Source: Alphaproteobacteria bacterium
GTDB taxonomy: Bacteria > Pseudomonadota > Alphaproteobacteria > Micavibrionales > Micavibrionaceae
Reading direction: 5' to 3'
Length of the DNA: 64,000 bases
Assembly (NCBI GenBank): GCA_002401965.1
Contig: NVUR01000023.1
Coordinates: 1 to 64,000, forward strand
Shown here: in pieces, positions 8,022-17,151 of the stretch
Position numbering within the stretch: position 1 is the stretch's first letter
Layout of the letters: each line of letters begins with the position of its first letter
The notes under the pieces: generated by a model
Seen by the model: the letters and a program-made list of their open reading frames with translations, nothing else
Database searches by the model: none
What the model was told of the DNA's origin: nothing
Program-made: the position numbers and the translations under genes

Positions 8022-8813
8022 TTGAAAAATATATTAAAGTTCACCTTGTGTGCGTGGTTGTTGCGTTTCTATTTGAATAGGGTTTTTCTTATTATGTCTA
8101 TCTTAGTGTCTGTTTTTGCCATTATTGTCTTATGTATGCCCCAAAGTGCATTTGCACGGGAATTTGGGGATACTGGATATGCTGAAATCTATATGCCGGA
8201 ATTGCTGTCGACATCGGTGATTATTGATAGTGATAGTATAGAGCCGACAGAGCCTAATATGGGGGAAGTTGAGTTTCAAAAACGCAGTCCTTTCTCCAGT
8301 ATAGATGAGCGTGTAGATCGCTTAATTCATGGGATTCAGAAAGATATACCACCGGAGTTCGATCATTACGGTTATGAGATCCGCCGTTATATGTCGCGTA
8401 TCGGGAATTTGGAAATTTTTTCGAATGAGGAATATTTAAAAGATCAAATTATCAATATTCGCAAGGCGCGTGTTATTTCTGAGTATTGGAAAGAAGAACT
8501 GGAGCAGGAAGTTCTTGAGATTGAAGACATTATTGATGGAGATCAACTTGTACCAGCGCCGGTGCGTACGGCATTTAGACAAAATAAGATTACGGTTAGA
8601 ACCTTTTTAATTAGTCTTCGGAGTTGGATTGATTCTAATGAAAAGCACTTATTTCATGTTTTTAATCATTCGGATATATTTGAAGTCTATTATCCTGAAA
8701 TTATTATTGGAAGCCCGCAAGAAAATTTAACATTCTATAATAATAGTTTGGTTAAACAAACGAAGCTCAAGGAAATTGTGGTTTATAGATCATTTGCTAT
8801 GATGGTTTATTGA
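8022..8813 (+). CDS. hypothetical exported protein (TTG 8022 or ATG 8094 start)
   Basis: Signal-peptide-like MSILVSVFAIIVLCMPQSAFA. Confidence 0.6.
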   Translation: MKNILKFTLCAWLLRFYLNRVFLIMSILVSVFAIIVLCMPQSAFAREFGDTGYAEIYMPELLSTSVIIDSDSIEPTEPNMGEVEFQKRSPFSSIDERVDRLIHGIQKDIPPEFDHYGYEIRRYMSRIGNLEIFSNEEYLKDQIINIRKARVISEYWKEELEQEVLEIEDIIDGDQLVPAPVRTAFRQNKITVRTFLISLRSWIDSNEKHLFHVFNHSDIFEVYYPEIIIGSPQENLTFYNNSLVKQTKLKEIVVYRSFAMMVY

Positions 8814-8905
8814 TATAGTAATTTGCATTTAATGCATGACATTTTTGCGACGTCGCGAGCGTATAATGTTTAAATGGGCTACGTGCTTTGTTATTGTCCT
8901 GTGCT

Positions 8906-9742
8906 TTAAGATTGCTGTTTTCTTGCCTTGATCGTATTGGCCAATAGGCACGCAATGGTCATTGGGCCAACGCCGCCTGGTACAGGGGTGATTGCACCTG
9001 CAATATCAAGGGCAGCATCAAAATCAATATCACCGCATAATTTTCCATTTTCCATGCGGTTAATCCCGACATCAATAACACATGCGCCAGGTTTTATCCA
9101 ATCTGCTTTCACCATTTTCTCACGCCCAACGGCGGCAACAAGAATATCAGCGTTGCGGCAGACGTCCTCTATATTTTTCGTACGGGAATGTGCCATTGTG
9201 ACGGTGCAATTTTCCTGTAGCAACAGTTGCGCCATTGGCTTGCCGAACAGTAATGATCGCCCGATCACAACGGCGTTCAGGCCATTTAAGTCCTTTAGGA
9301 CACTTTTAATCAGGATCATACTGCCTTGTGGTGTGCAAGGTACCATACCATCAACCCCTGCAACCAATGCACCAGCGTTCAGCAAGTTCAGACCATCCAC
9401 ATCCTTTGCGGCGCAGATCAACTGTACCAGACGATCACTGTCGAGGTGTTTGGGCAAGGGCAGTTGCAGCAATATACCATCAACATCATTATCGTCATTC
9501 AGGCGGGTTATAAGCGTTTCAATCGCTTGGTCTGTTGTGTCTGCGGGCAGGCGGTGTTCTATACTGCGGATGCCAGTTTTCTCACAGGCCTTAATCTTAT
9601 TATTCACATAGACATTTGAGGCAGGGTCTTCACCCACTAAAATAACGGCTAAGCCTGGTTTATGATCCATTGCGGCGACGTGTTGCGCCAGCTCTTCTTT
9701 TAACGCGTTAGAGATGGATTTTCCGTCAATAATATGTGCCAT
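8906..9742 (-). CDS. folD: bifunctional methylenetetrahydrofolate dehydrogenase/cyclohydrolase
   Basis: 'VGEDPASNVYVNNKIKACEKTGI', 'GILLQLPLPKHLD', 'VIGRSLLFGKPMAQLLL', 'ITPVPGGVGPMTIACLL'. Confidence 0.97.
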   Translation of the reverse strand: MAHIIDGKSISNALKEELAQHVAAMDHKPGLAVILVGEDPASNVYVNNKIKACEKTGIRSIEHRLPADTTDQAIETLITRLNDDNDVDGILLQLPLPKHLDSDRLVQLICAAKDVDGLNLLNAGALVAGVDGMVPCTPQGSMILIKSVLKDLNGLNAVVIGRSLLFGKPMAQLLLQENCTVTMAHSRTKNIEDVCRNADILVAAVGREKMVKADWIKPGACVIDVGINRMENGKLCGDIDFDAALDIAGAITPVPGGVGPMTIACLLANTIKARKQQS

Positions 9743-9762
9743 TGTAAGGTTACCTAATCAGG

Positions 9763-10041
9763 TTACAGGAAGAAAAGGGATATCAATAAATATGGTATGA
9801 ATTGCAGGCTGAGAATAACAATTAACGGCGTGAAATCCATGCCGCCCATTGGTGGAATGTATTTTCTTAACGGCGTAAAAACAGGATCGGTTAGCTTTTT
9901 CAGCAATGTCGTCAGCCTGACCGCCGCATCGTTATCGGCGTTAACAATATCAAAGGCGATTAGCCAGCTCATCGCGACTTGTGCAATGATAACGAGAATG
10001 TATAATTTGGCCAGAAATGAAATAATCCAGAAAAGAAACAT
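9763..10041 (-). CDS. YggT family membrane protein
   Basis: 'LTDPVFTPLRKYIPPMGGMDFTPLIVILSLQFI'. Confidence 0.9.
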   Translation of the reverse strand: MFLFWIISFLAKLYILVIIAQVAMSWLIAFDIVNADNDAAVRLTTLLKKLTDPVFTPLRKYIPPMGGMDFTPLIVILSLQFIPYLLISLFFL

Positions 10042-10130
10042 AATAATCCCTTATGATTTACAGTTGTTTTTACTTTTTATATAGGTTTTATATCTAAAGT
10101 AAATGATTTAGGGATAGGTTTAAGTTTTTT

Positions 10131-10841
10131 ATGTTTGTAATTGATCCACTTACTGTATTATCGGTCTTGATCCTTGCGGGGAATGTCGCGGTATGCCCCG
10201 CGCATCCGCCAACGAAAATCAATATTGTTCCGCGCAGTGAAAAGGTTGAATATGATTATAGTCAGACCTTAAAAGAAATTCAGAATTACAGTACGGATAC
10301 GGTTGATCCTTATGGTTTTCATGGAACAACGGTAACGCAGGGCTTCATGAAGGGGACGGTTCAGCTGGAGCATGGTATAAAATTTGGTCATCACATTGAT
10401 AAAAAATACGGCTTTGTCTGTCTTTGGTATAAGGAAATCACGGTGAAACTGCATATTGATCCGACAATTGTCATCGCGAAGGAACTGTATAAGGATAAAT
10501 GTATGCGTAAAGCGATCTTGGGGCATGAATTAAAGCATGTGCGGGTTGATCGTCAAATCGTTAATAAATATGCAAAATTAATGGGTGGTAAGCTGGTTAA
10601 GGCTTTGACATCGCGTGGGTTTTCTGCCGCGCCGATAGAGGCGCACCGCATCAAAGAGGTGTCGCGCAAGATGCAGCGCGTTGTAGAGCAAATTCTGATG
10701 TTGGAAAACCAAAAAATGAACATTGACCGTCAAGAACGTCAACGCGAGGTTGATAGTCTGGAAGAATATAACAGTGTTGATGATAAATGCCCGAGCTTTG
10801 CAAAGAAAAAAGAAAAGCTCTATTCAGATTTAGTGCGTTAG
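10131..10841 (+). CDS. hypothetical protein with metalloprotease-like GHELKHVRVD motif
   Basis: HExxH-like HELKH motif; N-terminal hydrophobic segment. Confidence 0.55.
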   Translation: MFVIDPLTVLSVLILAGNVAVCPAHPPTKINIVPRSEKVEYDYSQTLKEIQNYSTDTVDPYGFHGTTVTQGFMKGTVQLEHGIKFGHHIDKKYGFVCLWYKEITVKLHIDPTIVIAKELYKDKCMRKAILGHELKHVRVDRQIVNKYAKLMGGKLVKALTSRGFSAAPIEAHRIKEVSRKMQRVVEQILMLENQKMNIDRQERQREVDSLEEYNSVDDKCPSFAKKKEKLYSDLVR

Positions 10842-10922
10842 GCTGTCTGGTGCAGAAATTTTCATAGAGAGTTTTTTAATTAGATCCTATTTCCTATTAT
10901 AGTCTTTAAACTGGATAAAGTA

Positions 10923-11375
10923 CTAGATAGTTAATGTATGATCATTTTGGGGTGTGGTTTGCTCTAATTTTTCTTCAACTTTTTGAATTATTTCTTCTGC
11001 TGTTATATTACCGTTATCAAAAAAGCCTGTTTTAAGCTTATGGTGAAGTTGAAGAATTTCAATTGCATTTTTCTCTATACACTCAGGTGTTAGGTTTTCA
11101 GAATTACTCAATACAAATTGCACTGTTCTATCTATACTTTCTAATCGCAAAGCTTCTATATTACCAAATCTAAATTGTGCTGCCCTATCTTTGCTTTCCT
11201 CTTGCCAAGATGCTGTATTGCCCAGCTCTTTTTGTTGTTCGGTGTGGGCTTCTTCTATATTTCCTCTTAATTCTTTATTTAGCCCCTGAACTAGGGCGGT
11301 GATCTTATTAAATATCCGAGATAAGATCCCGTCCTGTTTTTGTTCTGGTTCTGCCTCTATATTATCAGTTGTCAT
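10923..11375 (-). CDS. hypothetical protein with short internal repeat
   Basis: Track ORF starts at 11456; MTTDNIEAEPEQ start at 11375 is more plausible. Confidence 0.5.
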   Translation of the reverse strand: MTTDNIEAEPEQKQDGILSRIFNKITALVQGLNKELRGNIEEAHTEQQKELGNTASWQEESKDRAAQFRFGNIEALRLESIDRTVQFVLSNSENLTPECIEKNAIEILQLHHKLKTGFFDNGNITAEEIIQKVEEKLEQTTPQNDHTLTI

Positions 11376-11549
11376 TTTTGTTATTTTCCCATTTTTATAA
11401 GTTATAAATTTATTTACGGAAACATACAATAAAAAAGGAATTTCAAACAATGGCACAGCCAGTATTCAAGGCGCGTGATGGTGCGTTGTAAATAGCAGTA
11501 TGGGTGTATATATATAAATTAAGGTATATTATTTGAACCTGACGTAGGA

Positions 11550-12299
11550 GTGAAGCGAGAGATGAAAAATCGCATTATTGGTCATAGAGGCGCGGGGGTT
11601 CTTGCCCCTGAAAATACATTTATTGCGTTGCGGGTTGCACATGATTTAGGCTTAACACATGTTGAGTTTGATGTGCGTTTAACAAAAGATAATATCGCCA
11701 TTATATCACATGATGACAGTTTAATGCGGTGCGCGCATGTAGATCGGCTGATATCGCAATCAAATTATGCCGATATCAAAGACATAAACATTGCACAGCA
11801 TTACGCGCTGAACGATATGGATGAAAAAATCCCGACATTAGAAGAATATTTAACGCGGGCAAGGTCTCTTGGTTTGCATTGTCAGGTTGAATTAAAGCCT
11901 AATACAGGTGAAGAGGATCTGTTGGTTAAAATTGCTAGTGAAATTCTTACGTGCTTTTATGATGGGGCATCTGATGATGACCTTCCCCTTGTGACCAGCT
12001 TTGTGCCTGCGTGCCTTAAGGCGTTGAAGGATATATCAAAGCATCCCTATAAAACAGGGGTTTTGGTAAAGGTTGAAGAAACAACGAAATGGCAAGAATT
12101 GGCGCGGGCTTCGGCTTGTGATTTTATTCATCTTCATGCCTTATATCTTAAAAAGGATTTGGCGAAAGAGGTTTTAGATTGCGGATATAAAATCAATGGA
12201 TTTCACCTAAATCACCCTGAAACGGCAAGGCGAGCTATCGCGCTTGGCTGTGAAAAATTTACCTGTGATATCCCCGATATATTCCTTCATACACCGTAA
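11550..12299 (+). CDS. glycerophosphodiester phosphodiesterase family protein
   Basis: 'HRGAGVLAPENTFIAL', 'VEFDVRLTKDNIAIISHDD', 'VELK'; GTG 11550 or ATG 11562 start. Confidence 0.92.
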   Translation: MKREMKNRIIGHRGAGVLAPENTFIALRVAHDLGLTHVEFDVRLTKDNIAIISHDDSLMRCAHVDRLISQSNYADIKDINIAQHYALNDMDEKIPTLEEYLTRARSLGLHCQVELKPNTGEEDLLVKIASEILTCFYDGASDDDLPLVTSFVPACLKALKDISKHPYKTGVLVKVEETTKWQELARASACDFIHLHALYLKKDLAKEVLDCGYKINGFHLNHPETARRAIALGCEKFTCDIPDIFLHTP

Positions 12300-12387
12300 T
12301 ATTATTTTTATTGACTTAATTTGCGTAAATACGCTAATAACAAATTAGCCCCTCACGAGAGATGGCTTTGAGTGAGTAAGTTAAAAT

Positions 12388-13143
12388 ATGGCTGATAATG
12401 ATGTTCGACATTACATAGTAGGGCATAGAGGCGCAGGGAACTCTGCCCCAGGCAGTACGATGGCGGCGCTGGAAAAAGCGGCGGATCTTGACCTTAAATG
12501 GGTTGAGTTTGATGTTCGTTTAACCGCAGATAATCATTTGGTCATTGCCAATGCGGATGATTTATCCGAATGTTCGGGGCAATCCATAAAGATATCTGAA
12601 AGCAATCTGGATGATTTGTTAAACGTTAATGTTGCACAATATTTTAAGGGAACGGATGAAGTGCATTCTATTCCCTTGTTCGAAGATGTTGTTTCCTTTT
12701 GTAAAGAGCATAATATCCGCACGCAGATTGAGTTAAAAGGTGAGGCAGGTACAGAAATCACGCTTGCAAAGACCGTTATTGATGGTTTGAAACAACATTC
12801 CTTTACCGATGATAATGCCCCCCTTATCACCAGTTTTTCGCCCGAATGTCTTATTGCGATTGATCGTTTTTCTGAAGGGACGCTTGATACGGGTTTGCTT
12901 ATCCATACGCATTTGGCCAATGATTGGGAAAGCGCAGCCAAAGAGGTTAATCCCGTATATATCCATTTTTACGGTGGGATCGTTGATGATGAATGCCTGA
13001 TCGGAAAGTTCGGGAAAGCTGTTCATGATGCGGGATATCGCCTTAATGCATTTAAGGTGAATACAGCACAAGATGCGCGTGCCGCTATTGATGCGGGCGC
13101 AGAAAGATTCACATCGGATGAGCCTGAAATCTTACTGGGTTAA
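12388..13143 (+). CDS. glycerophosphodiester phosphodiesterase-like protein, active site altered
   Basis: Paralogue of the preceding gene: 'HRGAGNSAPGSTMAAL', 'VEFDVRLTADNHLVIANADD'; PENT and HDD motifs lost. Confidence 0.9.
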   Translation: MADNDVRHYIVGHRGAGNSAPGSTMAALEKAADLDLKWVEFDVRLTADNHLVIANADDLSECSGQSIKISESNLDDLLNVNVAQYFKGTDEVHSIPLFEDVVSFCKEHNIRTQIELKGEAGTEITLAKTVIDGLKQHSFTDDNAPLITSFSPECLIAIDRFSEGTLDTGLLIHTHLANDWESAAKEVNPVYIHFYGGIVDDECLIGKFGKAVHDAGYRLNAFKVNTAQDARAAIDAGAERFTSDEPEILLG

Positions 13144-13193
13144 GTAAGGTTTGGAGCATTATAGTAACCACGTTATTTATTTTTCACAAATAT

Positions 13194-13324
13194 GTCTATT
13201 GTTCTGGACTTATCGACGTTTCATATGCTACATGAAATAGACACTGCACTAGAGTTAAGAGAAATATAAAATCGTGAGACACAGCGAGATAGCTTCACAA
13301 ATAAATATGTCCACTATTCTGGAC
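13194..13324. repeat. two dyads GTCYA-N6-TGGAC 115 bp apart
   Basis: GTCTA-TTGTTC-TGGAC (13194-13209) and GTCCA-CTATTC-TGGAC (13309-13324), each preceded by TTCACAAATA. Confidence 0.6.
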
Positions 13325-13354
13325 TTTTGGACAGGTCTGGTCTTATCCGTTTAT

Positions 13355-13411
13355 ATGACGGGAAGGCGAGGGGAAAACCCGCTTTCGGTCCGTCATGGGC
13401 GATATATGCCC
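13355..13411 (+). ncRNA. candidate structured RNA/leader
   Basis: Hairpin 13355-13396 (ATGACGG/CCGTCAT plus GAAGGCG(A)GG/CCCGCTTTC) and hairpin GGGC-GATATAT-GCCC (13397-13411). Confidence 0.45.
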
Positions 13412-13443
13412 TGTATTTTATTCCAAATTATTAATCCATCCAG

Positions 13444-13471
13444 AGTCCCATATTTTATGGGGCTTTTTTTA
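13444..13471 (+). terminator. intrinsic terminator/attenuator
   Basis: AGTCCCAT-TTTTT-ATGGGGCT-type 8-bp stem and T-run, 38 nt before the next start codon. Confidence 0.75.
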
Positions 13472-13508
13472 TGCCTGTGGAGAGGCGTAATCATAAACAT
13501 GATAGAAA

Positions 13509-14441
13509 ATGAGCAAAGACATGACGAACACATATATTGATACAGTTGTAATTCCTGTTGGCGGTTATGGCACGCGGATGGGGGAAACAACGAAAGCCGT
13601 ACCAAAGGCATTGTTACCTGTCGGGGATAAGCCCCTGATAGTACATGCGGTTGATGAAGCACGGGCATCAGGCGTTCGCAAAGTTATCATTCCCTGTCGC
13701 CCCGATGATGTCGATTTATTTCGAAAACAGTTTTACGGGCATGAGGGCAGAGATAAGATTATGCTTCAAAATGGTCGCGATCATTTAATGGAAAACCGTA
13801 AAGATACTATAGATATCGAAGTCGTCCCGATTTATGACAAGGAAGGCCCCGCCTCAACCATTGCAAAATTGGTGAAAGAGCGGGATATCGGTGCATTTGG
13901 CGTTATCTTACCTGATGACCTTATGGTGGATAGTACGCCAGTTTTAAAACAGATGATTTTGAGCTTTGAAAAAACTGGGATGACCATCGTTGGGGCGCGT
14001 TTGGCAAGTCTTGACGTTGAAAATCCCAATAATGTTACTTTTGTGAAGACACAGACTTTGGATGATGGGACACATATAACCAATACGATCCAGATTAAGC
14101 CTGAAGATGAATCCCCTGTTTCTCAAAATGCGACATGTGGACGTTATATTTTTGATGCTGATTTTGCCGACGTTGTTGAGAGTTGTGATAAGACGGGTCT
14201 GAAAGAAGTGTCTTTAAGCGCAATTGTCAGGCATTACGCACATGATGGTGGCGTGGGCGTGACGCCGTTGAATGATGCAAAGTTTTATGATTGTGGCGAT
14301 CCTGCGGGTTATATGCGCGCGCAAGCGGCTTTTATGCCAGCCAATATATTGGTGGAAGCCTTCGCAAAAGTCGCGGAAACACAAGTTATCGTACAATTTA
14401 ATCAAAGTGAGGTTAGCCCGAGTGAGCATTATATTTTGTAA
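13509..14441 (+). CDS. sugar-1-phosphate nucleotidyltransferase, GalU-like
   Basis: 'VVIPVGGYGTRMGETTKAVPKALLPVGDKPLIVHAVDEA', 'GVILPDDLMVD'. Confidence 0.88.
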   Translation: MSKDMTNTYIDTVVIPVGGYGTRMGETTKAVPKALLPVGDKPLIVHAVDEARASGVRKVIIPCRPDDVDLFRKQFYGHEGRDKIMLQNGRDHLMENRKDTIDIEVVPIYDKEGPASTIAKLVKERDIGAFGVILPDDLMVDSTPVLKQMILSFEKTGMTIVGARLASLDVENPNNVTFVKTQTLDDGTHITNTIQIKPEDESPVSQNATCGRYIFDADFADVVESCDKTGLKEVSLSAIVRHYAHDGGVGVTPLNDAKFYDCGDPAGYMRAQAAFMPANILVEAFAKVAETQVIVQFNQSEVSPSEHYIL

Positions 14442-14477
14442 AGTATATTATTATTCGGTTTTAGGGCGTTCGGGCGT

Positions 14478-14951
14478 TCAGTTTTTTGTCGCTCTATCTT
14501 CAATTCGAACGATGAAACCCTGTAGGGCGTTTAGATAGGGCGCATCTTTTGGAGAAACCTTTTGGGCTTGTCTCAAGTTTTTCAATGCAGCATTGTTTTC
14601 GTTATGTTCGGCGTGGAGAAGACCTTTCGCAAAATATGCGCGACCTAATTGCAATGATATGTCCTTGTTTCGCCCTTTTTCTTTAAGGTGCTGTGTCAAC
14701 ATTTGAATAGCAAGAGGGAAATCTCCTTGTTTTATATATGTTTCCGCTTGTTCGGGAATGGTGACGGCAGTATTGCGGGGCAGGGACGTGTTGGAGACGG
14801 GGGGGAATGCGGCCAACGCACCAAAAAGTGTTGCTACAGGGATGAGTAGCATAAGGGTATAGCATGTGCGCGGACGGCTCTGTCTGATCGGTGCAATAAG
14901 GAACAGCGTTATAATACCGCTAAGTACGATGTAAATGATGATGGGGGTCAT
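14478..14951 (-). CDS. TPR-containing membrane protein, CcmI/CycH-like
   Basis: N-terminal TMs and TPR-like 'AETYIKQGDFPLAIQMLTQHLKE...LQLGRAYFAKGLLHAEHNENNAALKNLRQA'; next to ccmG-like gene. Confidence 0.55.
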   Translation of the reverse strand: MTPIIIYIVLSGIITLFLIAPIRQSRPRTCYTLMLLIPVATLFGALAAFPPVSNTSLPRNTAVTIPEQAETYIKQGDFPLAIQMLTQHLKEKGRNKDISLQLGRAYFAKGLLHAEHNENNAALKNLRQAQKVSPKDAPYLNALQGFIVRIEDRATKN

Positions 14952-15484
14952 TGTGATATCTTTTTGATAATGGGCAGGATAATTTCATCAATATGTTGAT
15001 CTGTGATCGCGCCTCTATGGCGGTATCGTATCACGCCGTTTGCATCAACAAGGAAACTTTCTGGCGTGCCGCGTATATCCCATTCATTAAAGTTATATAT
15101 TGTTGGAGGAATTAGGATTTTCTTATATGGGTTTTGGCGATGTTTAAAAAATTTAACCAAGCCTTTTTCCGTATCATTATAGGCAATTCCGTAAATCGTA
15201 AGGTTATGTTCTTTGGCCAAAGTGACTAGGTGCTTATGCTCTTTAATGCAGGTCGGGCACCAGCTTGCGAATAAGTTAATCATCATGACTTTATGGGGCA
15301 GGTCGTCTGATGTTATCATCGCGCCAGTTTTTCCATAGGCTACTGATATTTCCTGAAGTGAGAAATCAGGCATTTTCATGGAGATTATTTGTGTATCTCT
15401 TTCCTTTTCCACAGGCTTTGAAAGATGAAGAAAACCCAGCCACCCTAAGATCAGAATTGGAAGTATGTATATGAACTTATTCAT
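14948..15484 (-). CDS. ccmG: thiol:disulfide interchange protein, DsbE/CcmG-like
   Basis: 'VMINLFASWCPTCIKEH', 'DIRGTPESFLVDANGVIRYRHRG'. Confidence 0.85.
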   Translation of the reverse strand: MNKFIYILPILILGWLGFLHLSKPVEKERDTQIISMKMPDFSLQEISVAYGKTGAMITSDDLPHKVMMINLFASWCPTCIKEHKHLVTLAKEHNLTIYGIAYNDTEKGLVKFFKHRQNPYKKILIPPTIYNFNEWDIRGTPESFLVDANGVIRYRHRGAITDQHIDEIILPIIKKISQ

Positions 15485-15494
15485 AGATTATGCT

Positions 15495-16655
15495 CTATCC
15501 TGTTTTGTTGAGGGCTTGGGTCAAGTCATCGCATAAGTCGTCAATATGCTCCACCCCAACGGATAAACGTAGCAATTGATCGGTAACGCCGGCTTTGGCG
15601 CGGGCTTCTTCGCCCATAGACACATGAGTCATGGAGGCGGGGTGGTTAATCAGGCTTTCTGTGCCGCCCAAAGATTGGGCAAGACGGAATATTTCCAGAT
15701 GATCGACAAAATCAATGGTGTTTTGCTTCGCACCTTTTATCTCAAAGCTGAGCATCGCGCCAAAGCCATCTTGCTGACGTTTGGCAACTTCATGTCCCGG
15801 ATGCGCGGGCAGACCGGGGTAATATACGGTGTCGACCTTATCGTGTTGATCCAGAAGTTCGGCGATAATTTGTGCGTTTTCCTGTGCGCGATGAATACGC
15901 AGCTCCAGCGTACGCATACCGCGCAGGGTCATGTAACTGTCGAATGGTGCGCCGATTAAGCCCAGAGAATTTGCCCAAAACTCCAGATCGGTGAGGATGT
16001 CTTTGTCCGATGTCACAACGCATCCACCGACAACATCGCTGTGTCCGTTCAAAAACTTGGTAGTGGAATGAAACACAATATCCGCGCCTAATTTTAAGGG
16101 CTGCTGTAACATGGGGGAGAGGAACGTATTATCAACCGCAACAATCGTGCCGCAAGCCTTCGCGCATTTGGTGATATGGGCGATGTCCGCCGTACGCATA
16201 ACGGGGTTGCTGGGGCTTTCGATCAGCATCATTTTCGGCTTAGCTTTAAAGGCTTCTTCTACGGTGGCGGGGTCGTATTGATCGATAAATTCCAGTTTGA
16301 AATGCCCTTTCTCCGACAACGCGCAGAGCAGGCGATATGATCTGCCGTAACAATCAAACGGCGCAATGATTAAGTCATCAGGGTTTAACAGATGAATAAT
16401 CAGGGTTAATGCCGCCATTCCTGACGCGGTTACACATCCGCCAATGCCATGTTCCAATGTGCTTATTGCATTCACCAGTTCATCACGGGTTGGGTTGCGG
16501 GTGCGTGAATATTCGTATGTGGAGCGTTGGTCTATGCCAGCAATTTCAAAGGTGGATGACATATACAGGGGCGATATTACCGCCTTATAAGCCTTGTCTG
16601 TACCGATTCCAGCCTGAACCACGGATGTTCTTCTTTTTTTCTCTTGTGGCATCAT
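15495..16655 (-). CDS. Cys/Met metabolism PLP-dependent enzyme (cystathionine gamma-synthase/beta-lyase)
   Basis: 'YEYSRTRNPTRDELVNAISTLEHG', 'FHSTTKFLNGHSDVVGGCVV'. Confidence 0.93.
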   Translation of the reverse strand: MMPQEKKRRTSVVQAGIGTDKAYKAVISPLYMSSTFEIAGIDQRSTYEYSRTRNPTRDELVNAISTLEHGIGGCVTASGMAALTLIIHLLNPDDLIIAPFDCYGRSYRLLCALSEKGHFKLEFIDQYDPATVEEAFKAKPKMMLIESPSNPVMRTADIAHITKCAKACGTIVAVDNTFLSPMLQQPLKLGADIVFHSTTKFLNGHSDVVGGCVVTSDKDILTDLEFWANSLGLIGAPFDSYMTLRGMRTLELRIHRAQENAQIIAELLDQHDKVDTVYYPGLPAHPGHEVAKRQQDGFGAMLSFEIKGAKQNTIDFVDHLEIFRLAQSLGGTESLINHPASMTHVSMGEEARAKAGVTDQLLRLSVGVEHIDDLCDDLTQALNKTG

Positions 16656-17151
16656 GCATCTCCTTATGATCTTGGGAGGGCAAGTCTAGCGCGTTATTGA
16701 TATAAAATCAGCAATGAAATGTGTGTTGGGGGATTTTTCTTGCATGGAAATCTATCCCAGAATCAAAACCGCTGCCTTGGTAAGAGGCAGCGGTATGAAT
16801 AAAGTAAGTAAGCAAATTTGATATTTTGAGGAGAAATAAAATCTTTGTGTGTGAATTCACTTCTATATGAGGATCTCAACTTATCTAATTACAGTATCCC
16901 CCTTAAATGTGGCAAAAAAAAGGAGATATCATGCCTATTTGCTACCGATTGTTAAGTTGTTGAAATATATGAATTTCATTCTGTTGAAAACTTTTTTGAG
17001 GGGTATTATGCGACCTGTTTCAAACATCATAAGCTATGAATAGGCATATTTTTAAATTCCTTGTTAATCTATTTCGCGTAATGATGTAGACTACTCAACG
17101 TAGTAATCACTGCGTTTTCTGCTTTTTAACTTTTTTAAACGAGGTTCCTCG

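Noticed and set aside
8847-8867. Palindrome GCGACGTCGC followed by TATAAT, considered as phage attachment site or promoter
   Set aside because: No second att copy visible in the window, spacing to any -35 is poor, and no + strand gene directly downstream
8928-9611. 227-aa plus-strand ORF
   Set aside because: Entirely antisense to folD, which has unambiguous family motifs; shadow ORF
13274-13540. 88-aa plus-strand ORF in the structured intergenic region
   Set aside because: Spans hairpins and terminator and overlaps the GalU-like start; no RBS or coding character
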